From contig JAKAWV010000007.1 of the NCBI GenBank assembly GCA_021827205.1, forward strand, positions 62,001-126,000: DNA of 64,000 bases. Reading direction: 5' to 3'. The position numbers and the translations under genes are program-made. The stretch is from Pseudomonadota bacterium. Lineage in GTDB: Bacteria > Pseudomonadota > Gammaproteobacteria > Xanthomonadales > Rhodanobacteraceae. Numbering within the stretch: the stretch's first letter is position 1; each line of letters opens with the position of its first letter. Below, piece after piece: positions 37,930 to 45,894 of the stretch. Under the pieces are notes generated by a model. The model was not told the origin of the DNA. It searched no databases and was given only the letters and a program-made list of their open reading frames with translations.

Positions 37930-39531
37930 CTAGTCGGCTTGCGCCGTCGCGTGCTCGCGCGTGGTCGCGAACTGCACGCCGGGCCAGCGTTCGATCGCGA
38001 GTTGCAGGTTGACGCGCGAGGGCGCCAGATACACCAGCTCGCCAGCCGCATCCACGGCCAGGTTCATGGCGTTTTTCTCGCGGAACTCCTCCAGCTTTTT
38101 CGCGTCGCCGCAGCGCACCCAGCGCGCGGTGGCGACGCCCACCGCCTCGAAGCCGGCATCGACGCCGTACTCGTCCTTGAGGCGATAAGCGACGACCTCG
38201 AACTGCAGCACGCCGACCGCGCCGAGGATCAGGTCGTTGGACAGCAGCGGACGGAAAAACTGCGTGGCGCCTTCTTCGGACAATTGCGCCAGGCCTTTGT
38301 GCAACTGTTTGAGCTTGAGCGGATCGCGCAGACGCGCACGCCGGAACAGTTCCGGCGCGAAGTTGGGAATGCCGGTATAGGTCAGCCTCTCGCCGGCGCT
38401 GAAGGTGTCGCCAATGGCGATGGTGCCGTGGTTGTGCAGGCCGATCACATCGCCCGGCCACGCGCTTTCCGTGATCTCGCGATCCGAGGCCATGAAGGTC
38501 AGTGCGTTGGCCAACTTGACGTCCTTGCCGGTACGCACCTGCAGCGCCTTCATGCCGGCCTCGTAGTGGCCGGAGCACACGCGCAGAAACGCCACGCGGT
38601 CGCGGTGCTGCGGGTCCATGTTGGCCTGGATCTTGAACACGAAACCGCTGAAGTTTTCCTCGGCGGGATCGACCGGACGGGTGGTGGTGGCGCGCGGTCG
38701 CGGTGCCGGCGCGTGCTCGACGAAGAAATCCAGCAGCGGCTGCACGCCGAAGTTGTTCACCGCCGAGCCGAAGAACACCGGTGCCTGACGCCCAGCCAGA
38801 TATGCACCGCGATCAAACGGGTGCGACGCGCCCTGCACCACTTCCAGCTCGTCGCGCAGTTCGCGCAGCGCGGCCGCGCCCAGACGCTGCGCCAATTGCG
38901 ACGCGTCGAGGCCTTGGTAGATGGTCGAGTCCTGGCGCGTGAAGTTGCGCCCCGGTTCGTACAGGTGCACCGCGTCATCGAGCAGGTGGTACACGCCCTT
39001 GAGGCAGGAGCCCATGCCGATCGGCCAGGTGATCGGCGCGCACCGGATTTGCAGCACCGATTCGATCTCGTCGAGCAGGTCGATCGGCGCACGACCCTCG
39101 CGGTCGAGCTTGTTGATGAAGCTCATGATCGGCGTGTCGCGCAACCGGCACACCTCCATCAGCTTGATGGTGCGCTCCTCCACGCCCTTGGCGCAGTCGA
39201 TCACCATCAGCGCCGAATCCACCGCGGTCAGCACGCGGTAGGTGTCCTCGGAGAAATCCGCGTGGCCGGGGGTGTCCAGCAAATTGACGATGCGCCCGGC
39301 GTAGGGAAACTGCATCACCGAGCTGGTCACCGAGATGCCGCGTTCTTTCTCCAGCGCCATCCAGTCGGAGGTGGCGTGCCGGGCGGCCTTGCGGCCCTTC
39401 ACCGAGCCAGCCATCTGGATGGCGCCGCCGAACAGCAGCAGTTTTTCGGTCAGCGTGGTCTTGCCGGCGTCGGGATGCGAGACGATGGCAAACGTGCGCC
39501 GGCGGCGGGTTTCGTCGAGGTGCGCGGACAT
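37930..39531 (-). CDS. prfC: Peptide chain release factor 3
   Basis: A 533-residue translational GTPase (E. coli RF3 is 529) that removes RF1/RF2 from the ribosome after peptide release. The G motifs are [15 protein letters not shown] (G1), [14 protein letters not shown] (G3) and NKLDREGR (G4), followed by RF3-specific [17 protein letters not shown] and [19 protein letters not shown]. The ATG at 39531 ([23 protein letters not shown]) was preferred over one 81 bp upstream, which adds a Pro-rich leader. It stands alone on the minus strand. Confidence 0.96.
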   Translation of the reverse strand: MSAHLDETRRRRTFAIVSHPDAGKTTLTEKLLLFGGAIQMAGSVKGRKAARHATSDWMALEKERGISVTSSVMQFPYAGRIVNLLDTPGHADFSEDTYRVLTAVDSALMVIDCAKGVEERTIKLMEVCRLRDTPIMSFINKLDREGRAPIDLLDEIESVLQIRCAPITWPIGMGSCLKGVYHLLDDAVHLYEPGRNFTRQDSTIYQGLDASQLAQRLGAAALRELRDELEVVQGASHPFDRGAYLAGRQAPVFFGSAVNNFGVQPLLDFFVEHAPAPRPRATTTRPVDPAEENFSGFVFKIQANMDPQHRDRVAFLRVCSGHYEAGMKALQVRTGKDVKLANALTFMASDREITESAWPGDVIGLHNHGTIAIGDTFSAGERLTYTGIPNFAPELFRRARLRDPLKLKQLHKGLAQLSEEGATQFFRPLLSNDLILGAVGVLQFEVVAYRLKDEYGVDAGFEAVGVATARWVRCGDAKKLEEFREKNAMNLAVDAAGELVYLAPSRVNLQLAIERWPGVQFATTREHATAQAD

Positions 39532-39756
39532 GGGAGGGTCGGAAGGCGGCGAGGGCGGCCCGCGATTGTAGCGGCTCGGCTGCCGCAGCCCGATGCCGGC
39601 CGCATGCGCCATGCGGGCGTGGCGCCGAGCAAGTCTGCGCGAAACGCGTCAAACGGCAGCTCGGTGTGCGCGCCGGTTGCGTCGATGCCGGGCTGCATCC
39701 GCGCGGTCTGCGGCAGCGTCGGATCGTGGCGCGCGCCGACGATTGCCCGCGCGCGT

Positions 39757-40026
39757 TCATGCATTCGCCGTGGCGGGTGTTGCGGGCATGGCGCGAAATG
39801 TCACCACCGGCACGTCGCGCCAGGTGGGTTGGTTCGGGTCGATCGGCACGATGGGCGTGACGCCGTGATGCACGCGCGCATCGTCCACCAGCGCCGCGTC
39901 CAGCGGCGCGGACGGGGTGAACCAGTCCAGCGGCGTGCCATTCCGCGCATGGACGGTGGTGATGCCGCGGTCCACGTCGCGGTGTTCGATCAGCAGCACC
40001 AGCCCCGGCCCGTGCCGGTCGAACAA
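39757..40026 (-). CDS. Possible small protein or gene remnant
   Basis: An 89-residue frame opening with TTG at 40026, just outside the met promoter. The sequence (GPGLVLLIEHRDVDRGITTVHARN ends the recognisable beta-strand-like part) has natural composition but no known family. A second frame (ATG 39764, MHERARAIVGARHDP) overlaps its end by 8 nt and runs into prfC. Open reading continues upstream only to a TAG near 40054, so this may be the C-terminal remnant of a lost gene. No ribosome binding site supports it. Confidence 0.25.
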   Translation of the reverse strand: MFDRHGPGLVLLIEHRDVDRGITTVHARNGTPLDWFTPSAPLDAALVDDARVHHGVTPIVPIDPNQPTWRDVPVVTFRAMPATPATANA

Positions 40027-40028
40027 GC

Positions 40029-40052
40029 AGACGTACAGACGTCTAAACGTCT
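40029..40052. promoter_or_regulatory. Tandem MetJ-box-like octamers
   Basis: Three head-to-tail 8-mers, AGACGTAC, AGACGTCT and AAACGTCT, match the enteric MetJ met-box consensus AGACGTCT at 6, 8 and 7 of 8 positions. They end one base before the -35 hexamer of the metX promoter, a normal repressor position. The last two can also pair as a 6-bp hairpin. No metJ gene is in the window. Confidence 0.5.
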
Positions 40053-40053
40053 A

Positions 40054-40082
40054 TTGACATGAATCTCCGTGGCGTCTAGAGT
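40054..40082 (+). promoter_or_regulatory. Sigma70 promoter of metX-metB-hom
   Basis: TTGACA (40054-40059) matches the -35 consensus fully; after exactly 17 bp comes TAGAGT (40077-40082) as the -10. Transcription would begin near 40089, directly ahead of the SAM riboswitch. Confidence 0.75.
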
Positions 40083-40090
40083 GCGCCCAC

Positions 40091-40199
40091 CTCATCCAGA
40101 TCGGCGTAGGGACAGGCCCAGTGACGCCGAGGCAGCCAGCGCGATGCGCTAGGTGCCAATTCCTGCGGAGCGCGCGTGGTGCGCGGTCCGGAAGATGGG
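40091..40199 (+). ncRNA. SAM-I (S-box) riboswitch
   Basis: The aptamer lies in the metX leader. Conserved parts are visible: the P1 strand CTCATC (40091-40096) pairs with GATGGG (40194-40199); P2 GGCGT/ACGCC encloses AGGGACAGGCCCAGTG; P3 is formed by GGCA (40131-40134) with TGCC (40154-40157) and AGCGC with GCGCT; then the invariant GGTGCCAATTCC and a P4 hairpin CGCGC/GCGCG. Downstream, CTTCCGGA (40226-40233) can pair with TCCGGAAG (40187-40194) at the 3' edge of the aptamer, a possible switching helix. No T-rich terminator follows, so control may be at translation of metX. Confidence 0.85.
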
Positions 40200-40263
40200 C
40201 GGACGCAGAAGGTCTGCGTTGCGCGCTTCCGGAGTCCGCGGGGCTGGATCGCCGGAGCCGTCC

Positions 40264-41343
40264 ATGAGTCTGCTCGATCCCGCCCCCGCTCGCTGTGCCC
40301 ATCCGCAATCCGACGCCGAGCGCGGCAGCGCGGCGCGCCGGTCTCACGCGGTTTCATCTCCAGCACCCGTCGATGCCACGCCGACCAACACGCTGCGCGA
40401 AGGCGAGGCGCGGCTGTGGCTGCAGCCCGCGCATGGCCGCGAGGCGCGCGCGCTGCGCGTGGCCTGGCGCCTGCACGGGCCGGCCGAAGCGCCATGCATC
40501 GCGGTGCTGGGCGGCATCTCGGCGGATCGGCAGGTGGCCGATGCCGCCGGGCAGCCCGGCTGGTGGCAGGCGCAGACCGTGCGCGATGGCGCGCTGGATA
40601 TCGCGCGCTGGCGCGTGCTCAGCTTCGATTGGCTCGATGCCGAAAGTCTCGATGCCGCCGCCGTCAGCAGCGCTGACCAGGCGCGGGCGCTGGCCGGCGT
40701 GCTCGATACGCTGGGCATCGCGCGCCTGCATGCGCTGGTCGGCGCGTCCTACGGCGCGATGGTGGGGCTGGCCTTCGCCGCGCAGTATCCGGCGCGGCTG
40801 CGGCAGTTGATCGCCATCGCCGGCGCGCATCGCGCGCACCCCCAGGCCGCGGCGCTGCGCGCGGTGCAGCGCGGCATCGTGCGCTTCGCGCTGGATAGCG
40901 GCGACGCCGCGCGCGGTCTGGCGCTGGCGCGACAACTGGCCATGATCGGCTATCGCAGCCCGCGCGAACTGGCGCGGCGCTTCAACACGCCGGCGGTGCT
41001 GGCCGGAGCGCGCGTGCGCGTGGGTGCCGAGGATTGGCTGGAAGCCGCCGGTGCGTGCTTCGTGCAGCGCATCGATGCGCGGCGTTTCCTGGCGCTGTCC
41101 GAATCCATCGATCTGCATGCCGTCGACCCCGCCGCGGTGCGCGTGCCGACCACGCTGATCGGCTTCAGCACCGACCAACTGGTGCCGGTGGCCGATTTGT
41201 GCGCGCTGCAACGCGAACTGGGCGCGCCCTGCGAGCTGCACGTGCTGGACTCCGATTACGGCCACGATGGATTTCTCAAGGAAACCGCGGCGCTGGGTGC
41301 GCTGCTGCGTGCCGCGCTGGCGCAAGGCGCCTGCCGTGAGTGA
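40264..41343 (+). CDS. metX: Homoserine O-acyltransferase, MetX family
   Basis: A 359-residue alpha/beta-hydrolase-fold acyltransferase that activates homoserine for methionine synthesis. Catalytic residues are the nucleophile Ser in VGASYGAMVGLAF, Asp in GFSTDQLVPV and His in YGHDGFLKE. The GGISADR segment is of the type seen in xanthomonads, whose MetX-like enzymes often use succinyl-CoA rather than acetyl-CoA; some related enzymes act on serine. Coupling to metB and hom supports homoserine. The ATG at 40264 follows GGAG by 6 nt; the frame upstream belongs to the riboswitch leader. The first 45 residues are low-complexity. Confidence 0.88.
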   Translation: MSLLDPAPARCAHPQSDAERGSAARRSHAVSSPAPVDATPTNTLREGEARLWLQPAHGREARALRVAWRLHGPAEAPCIAVLGGISADRQVADAAGQPGWWQAQTVRDGALDIARWRVLSFDWLDAESLDAAAVSSADQARALAGVLDTLGIARLHALVGASYGAMVGLAFAAQYPARLRQLIAIAGAHRAHPQAAALRAVQRGIVRFALDSGDAARGLALARQLAMIGYRSPRELARRFNTPAVLAGARVRVGAEDWLEAAGACFVQRIDARRFLALSESIDLHAVDPAAVRVPTTLIGFSTDQLVPVADLCALQRELGAPCELHVLDSDYGHDGFLKETAALGALLRAALAQGACRE

Positions 41344-42529
41344 CTTCGCGCTGGCCACGCGCGCCGCGCGCGCCGGCATCGAGCGCGATACCCAGCACGG
41401 CGCCATCGTGCCGCCGCTGCATCTGTCCAGCAATTTCAGCTTCGTCGGCTACGGTCGGAAGCGCGCCTACGACTACACGCGCAGCGGCAATCCCACGCGC
41501 GACCTGCTGGCCGAGGCGCTGGCCGAGCTGGAGCAGGGCGCCGGCGCGATCGTCACCGCCAGCGGCATGGCCGCGATCACGCTGCTGCTGGAAACCCTGC
41601 CGCTGGGCGCGCGCGTGCTGGCCGCGCACGATTGTTACGGCGGTACCTGGCGCCTGCTCGATGCGTTCGCGCGCAGTGGTCGTCTGCGGGTGCGCTGCGC
41701 CGATCTGACCGATGCGCGCGCGCTGGCCGATGGTCTGGCCGAACAGCCGGCGCTGGTGTGGATCGAGACGCCGTCCAATCCGCTGCTGCGCATCACCGAC
41801 ATCCGCCACGTCGCGCAGGCCGCGCATGCGGTCGGCGCCGAGGTGGTGGTGGACAACACGTTTCTGTCGCCGGCGTTGCAGCAGCCGTTGTTGCTGGGCG
41901 CGGATGTAGTGGTGCACTCGACCACCAAGTACCTCAACGGGCACAGCGATGTGGTCGGCGGCGCGGTGGTGGCGCGCGCGCCCGAGCGCGTGCAGCAATT
42001 GACGTGGTGGGCCAACTGTCTGGGCCTGACCGGCGCGCCCTTCGACAGTTGGCTGACCCTGCGCGGACTGCGCACGCTGGCGCCGCGCATGCGCGCGCAT
42101 CAGGAAAACGCCGCCGCCGTGGCCGATCTGCTGGCCACGCACGCGGCGGTGTCCGCGCTGTACTACCCGGGGCTGGCGACGCATACGGGTCACGCGCTGG
42201 CGGCGCGCCAGCAGCGCGGCTTCGGCGCGATGCTGAGCTTCGAGCTGCGCGGTGGCGAAGCCGCGATCGGCGCGCTGCTCGAAGGGCTGCGCTGCTTCTC
42301 GCTGGCCGAATCGCTGGGCGGCGTGGAGAGCCTGATCGCGCATCCGGCCAGCATGACGCACGCGGCGATGGCGCCCGAGGCGCGGTGCGCGGCCGGTATC
42401 GCCGATGGCCTGCTGCGGCTTTCGATCGGCATCGAGGATGTCGCGGATCTGTTGCGTGATCTTGGCGCCGGACTGGCGCGCGCCGGGGCCGCCACGCGCG
42501 TGGCCGGCGCGCGCAAGGTGCCGGCATGA
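41336..42529 (+). CDS. metB: Cystathionine gamma-synthase
   Basis: A 397-residue PLP enzyme of the Cys/Met metabolism family that joins O-acylhomoserine and cysteine to cystathionine (or assimilates sulfide directly in some members). The PLP Lys198 lies in STTKYLNGHSDVVGG; YDYTRSGNPTRDLLAEALAELE, ASGMAAI, DNTFLSPALQQPL and ESLGGVESL are family blocks. The start is GTG at 41336, which overlaps the end of metX by 8 nt and begins VSDFALATRAARAG; an ATG upstream in the same frame would lie deep in metX. Tight coupling indicates one operon. Confidence 0.92.
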   Translation: MSDFALATRAARAGIERDTQHGAIVPPLHLSSNFSFVGYGRKRAYDYTRSGNPTRDLLAEALAELEQGAGAIVTASGMAAITLLLETLPLGARVLAAHDCYGGTWRLLDAFARSGRLRVRCADLTDARALADGLAEQPALVWIETPSNPLLRITDIRHVAQAAHAVGAEVVVDNTFLSPALQQPLLLGADVVVHSTTKYLNGHSDVVGGAVVARAPERVQQLTWWANCLGLTGAPFDSWLTLRGLRTLAPRMRAHQENAAAVADLLATHAAVSALYYPGLATHTGHALAARQQRGFGAMLSFELRGGEAAIGALLEGLRCFSLAESLGGVESLIAHPASMTHAAMAPEARCAAGIADGLLRLSIGIEDVADLLRDLGAGLARAGAATRVAGARKVPA

Positions 42530-43605
42530 ACGCGCGGCTGGCCGAGCATGCGCTGGCGCCACGCGCGGCGCGGCGGCGTCACGCCGTGGTGCTGCTGGGT
42601 ACCGGCGTGGTCGGCGGTGCATTCCTCAAGCTGCTGGATACGCCGGCGGCGGCAGCGCTGAGTCTGGTCGGCGCGGCCAACTCGCGGCATCAGCAGACCG
42701 ACCCCGCGCGTCTCGCCGAGCGCGGCCTGCGCGAGCGTCTCAACGCCGCCGGCGATGCCCGCGACGATGCGGCCTTGCTGGCCGCGCTCGATGCCAGCAG
42801 CGCCGCGCGCAAGGTGATCATCGATGCCAGCGCCAGCGCGGTGCTGGCCGCGCGCCACCCGGCGTGGTTGGCGCGCGGTTACCACGTGGTCACCGCCAAC
42901 AAGGCGCTGGCCGGTGGCGATCTGCATGGCTGGCACGCGCTGCAGGCCGCGTGCGCCGACGGCGCGCGGTACGGTGACGCGGCCACCGTCGGCGCCGGTC
43001 TGCCGGTGCTGTCCACGCTGCGCCGGCTGCGCGCTTGCGGCGATGCGTTACGGGTGCTGGAAGGCGTGTTTTCCGGCTCGCTGTCGTGGCTGTTCAACCA
43101 CTACGACGGCACGCGCCCGTTTTCCGCGCTGCTGCGCGAGGCGCGCGCGCTGGGTTACACCGAGCCCGACGCGCGCGCCGACCTGTCCGGCGAGGATGTC
43201 GCGCGCAAACTGCTGATCCTGGCGCGCAACGCCGGGTTCGTGCTCGCGCGTGACGCCGTGCGCGTGGAAAATCTGGTGCCCGATGCGCTGCGTGCGCTCG
43301 ACGCCGGGCAGTTTCTGGCGCGCATCGAGGCGCTGGATGCGCCGCTGGCCGCGCGCCACGCCGCGGCGACGGCGCGCGGCGCGGTGCTGCGCCATCTCGC
43401 GCGTATCGATGGCCACGGCAACGCACATGTGGGTCTGGCCGAAGTTGCCGCCACGCATCCGGCGGCGCGTCTGGTCGGCACCGACAACCTGTTCGCGCTC
43501 AGCACCACGCGCTACCGCGCGCAGCCGCTGGTGATCCAGGGCCCCGGCGCCGGTCCCGAGATCACCGCGCAGGCGCTGCTGGGAGATGTGCTGGCACTGG
43601 CCTGA
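42526..43605 (+). CDS. hom: Homoserine dehydrogenase
   Basis: A 359-residue NAD(P)H enzyme reducing aspartate semialdehyde to homoserine, which feeds metX. The N-terminal Rossmann motif is VVLLGTGVVGGAF; VTANKALAGG, EGVFSGSLSWLFN and DLSGEDVARKLLILAR (catalytic Lys) are conserved. There is no ACT domain and no fused aspartokinase, so threonine feedback through such domains is absent. The ATG overlaps the metB stop (ATGA). The protein shares the riboswitch-controlled transcript and ends before a bidirectional terminator. Confidence 0.93.
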   Translation: MNARLAEHALAPRAARRRHAVVLLGTGVVGGAFLKLLDTPAAAALSLVGAANSRHQQTDPARLAERGLRERLNAAGDARDDAALLAALDASSAARKVIIDASASAVLAARHPAWLARGYHVVTANKALAGGDLHGWHALQAACADGARYGDAATVGAGLPVLSTLRRLRACGDALRVLEGVFSGSLSWLFNHYDGTRPFSALLREARALGYTEPDARADLSGEDVARKLLILARNAGFVLARDAVRVENLVPDALRALDAGQFLARIEALDAPLAARHAAATARGAVLRHLARIDGHGNAHVGLAEVAATHPAARLVGTDNLFALSTTRYRAQPLVIQGPGAGPEITAQALLGDVLALA

Positions 43606-43627
43606 GCAGACCTCGCGTCATCACCCC

Positions 43628-43660
43628 AAAAAAGCGGGCGCCGCAGCGCCCGCCTTGTTG
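43628..43660. terminator. Bidirectional terminator between hom and psiF-like gene
   Basis: A perfect 8-bp stem, GCGGGCGC and GCGCCCGC with a 4-nt loop (43634-43653), has AAAAAA before it and CTTGTT after it. It gives a strong T-run for the minus-strand PsiF gene and a weaker one for hom. Confidence 0.75.
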
Positions 43661-43681
43661 AGACCTCGCTGCCTGTCGCGC

Positions 43682-44071
43682 TCAATGCGCTTTCAGGCAC
43701 TCGCTCATGAAGGTCTTGCGCGCGGCACCCATCAGCTTTTTGGTCTTGGCCTCGGCGCTGCAGGCTTTCATTTTTTCCTGCTGCATGGCTTTACTGCCCA
43801 TCATGGGCTTGCCACTCATCATGGGCTTCCCGCCCATCATCGGCTTGGCCATTTCGTGCTTGCCTGCAGCCATCGGCGCGGCGGCGTGGCCCTTGAGGCA
43901 ATTGCTCATGAAAGTCTTGTGCGCCGCGCCGTGCATGCCCTTGGCCTGATGGCTGCAATCGGCCATGCGCTCTTGCTGTGGCGTCATGGTCTTGCTCGTG
44001 GTGGCCGCGCTGGCGCCGCCGGCGAGCAACATGCATGCGAATGCGAGGCCCGCGATCAGACGAATCTGCAT
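43682..44071 (-). CDS. PsiF-repeat protein with a Met-rich linker
   Basis: A 129-residue periplasmic protein. Signal peptide at 1-22 (MQIRLIAGLAFACMLLAGGASA). Two PsiF repeats follow: about residues 29-61 (QERMADCSHQAKGMHGAAHK... FMSNCLKGH) and about 96-129 (MKACSAEAKTKKLMGAARK... FMSECLKAH), each with two Cys. Between them is a repeated Lys-Pro-Met-Met-Gly motif (KPMMGGKPMMSGKPMMGSKAM begins here), which could bind soft metals such as copper. E. coli psiF is phosphate-starvation inducible; no Pho box was identified. The GAGGGG before the ATG supports the start. Confidence 0.85.
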   Translation of the reverse strand: MQIRLIAGLAFACMLLAGGASAATTSKTMTPQQERMADCSHQAKGMHGAAHKTFMSNCLKGHAAAPMAAGKHEMAKPMMGGKPMMSGKPMMGSKAMQQEKMKACSAEAKTKKLMGAARKTFMSECLKAH

Positions 44072-44166
44072 GGAATACCCCTCGAAACGATGAGCCGGCC
44101 CCACGACCGGCCCATTGATTCTACGCTCACGCCGTGGCGTCGGCATGAGCGCGGTGGGTCCGGCCT

Positions 44167-45675
44167 TCAGGCTGCGGCGCGGGCGCCGGCCTGCTGTTGC
44201 AGGCGCGGGCCTTCCAGCAGCGCACGCCGCACTTGCGCGACGATCAGATCGATTTCGCCGCTGCTCACGTTGAAATGCGGCGTATAACGCAGCGAGTTGG
44301 CGCCGCCGTGGATCACGCCGATGCCGTGCAGGCGCAGCCACTCCTCGGTGGAGCCGGCTCCGTAGCATTTGAACTGCGGCGCCAGTTCGCAGGACAACAG
44401 CAGGCCGGTGCCCTGCACCTTGGTGATCAGGCCGGGCAATTCGTCCTTGAGCTGGTCGAACTTGAGCAGGAACTCGCGGCCGCGCGCGCGGATGTTCTCG
44501 CGCATCCGCGGCGTGAGCATGCCCAACGCCGTGCAGGCCACGTCCAGCGCGCGCGGATTGCTGGTCATGGTGTTGCCGTAGATGCCCTTGCGGTACAGCG
44601 CCGCGGTACGCGCGTTCACCGCCAGCACCGACAGCGGATAGTGGCCGGCGTTGAGCGCCTTGGAGTAGGTCTCCATGTCCGGCGCCTCCAGGCCCTCGAA
44701 GCCGGGGTAATCGACGATCGACAGCACGCCGTGCGCGCGCAGCCCGGCCTGGATCGAATCGACCAGCAGCAGCGTGCCGTGCGCCTGGGTCAGTTCGCGC
44801 GCGGCCTGGTAAAACGCCGGCGTCAGCGCGCGGCCCGGATCGCCTTCGCCCATCACCGGCTCGATGAACATGGCCTCGATGTGCCGGCTCTCGCGCTCGG
44901 CATCGGCGAAGGTCTGCCTGAGCTGGGCCACGTTGTAGGCCTCGATGGTGAGCAGTTGCGTCGCCGGGTGCTGGTAGCTGCCGAGGTGCTGCGTGTAGAT
45001 CTTGCGCGATGAATCGGAATACTGCGCCGGTAGCTCGGTGCGACCGTGGAAGGCGCCCTTGACCGCGATGCGCTGCACCGTGTGCCCGGCGTGCGGCGCG
45101 CCCGGGTCGGTCATCAGCTTGGTGTTCACGTCGGCGAAGCGGCCGGCCAGGCTGACCGCCTCCGAGCCCGAGTTCAGGCACAGAAAATGCGAATACGGGC
45201 AGCCGCCGCGGGTGTGGCCGATCTCGCGGCGCAGCGCCGCGTCGAAGCGCAGTTGCGCCACGCTCGGCGTCATCACGTTGGCCATCACCTGATGCCGCGC
45301 CATGGCCGCGATCACTGGCGGCGGCGCGTGACCGAAGCCCAGCATGCCGTAGCCGCCGTTGTCGTGGATCACCGCGCCCTTGAGCGTGATCAGCCACGGC
45401 CCGCGCGCGGCCAGCGCGATGTACGGGTTGACCGCGTCATCCGCATAGAAATTGACGAAACCGGCCTGCGCGCGCTGGATCTGCGCGGGCTCGTCCAGCG
45501 CCACGAACTCGGGCATCTCGGCCTTGAGCCGGGCGAACGCGGTCACGGCCTCGTCCACCGCGGCGATCAGGTCGGCATCGTTGGCGAAGTCGCCCAGGCT
45601 GGCCTCGTCCAGGCCGTGGCACAGCGCGCGCCCACCGGCGGCACGCAATTCAGCAAGTTTGTGCAGCAATTCCAT
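44167..45675 (-). CDS. Class III PLP aminotransferase, substrate unknown
   Basis: A 502-residue PLP-dependent enzyme. The PLP-binding Lys339 lies in TYSKALNAGHYPLSVLAVN; NSGSEAVSLAGRFADV is the cofactor phosphate region and EPVMGEG..GRALTPAFYQAARELT with LLVDSIQAGLR the Asp-containing block (Asp in VDS where most members have VDEVQ). The N-terminal 90 residues precede the usual fold. Candidate substrates are omega-amino acids, lysine or ornithine, but sequence alone does not decide. The ATG follows GGGAG. It stands between psiF and the glycosyltransferase gene. Confidence 0.82.
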   Translation of the reverse strand: MELLHKLAELRAAGGRALCHGLDEASLGDFANDADLIAAVDEAVTAFARLKAEMPEFVALDEPAQIQRAQAGFVNFYADDAVNPYIALAARGPWLITLKGAVIHDNGGYGMLGFGHAPPPVIAAMARHQVMANVMTPSVAQLRFDAALRREIGHTRGGCPYSHFLCLNSGSEAVSLAGRFADVNTKLMTDPGAPHAGHTVQRIAVKGAFHGRTELPAQYSDSSRKIYTQHLGSYQHPATQLLTIEAYNVAQLRQTFADAERESRHIEAMFIEPVMGEGDPGRALTPAFYQAARELTQAHGTLLLVDSIQAGLRAHGVLSIVDYPGFEGLEAPDMETYSKALNAGHYPLSVLAVNARTAALYRKGIYGNTMTSNPRALDVACTALGMLTPRMRENIRARGREFLLKFDQLKDELPGLITKVQGTGLLLSCELAPQFKCYGAGSTEEWLRLHGIGVIHGGANSLRYTPHFNVSSGEIDLIVAQVRRALLEGPRLQQQAGARAAA

Positions 45676-45894
45676 GGTTTTCTCCCGCGCCAGCGCGACC
45701 CGAACGGACGCGTGAAAGTTGCGCTAAGTGTTTATCGTCAAAAGGATTTGCGCAGGATACCACCCGCGTCGCGGGGGCGGTACCCCCGGCGCCGGCGGGT
45801 CATCCGGAAGCCACGTCCACCTTGCCGAGTCATGGGACGCCCCGCTGCTCCGATGAATGACGACGGGGGGCGGGAATGACGCGGAGTGGCGCGG

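Noticed and set aside
38975-39764. Minus-strand frames overlapping the start of prfC (for example MHERARAIVGARHDP)
   Set aside because: They run in another frame through prfC and become Arg/Pro-rich; only the first 50 or so codons could be real, and that is noted under the uncertain gene at 39757.
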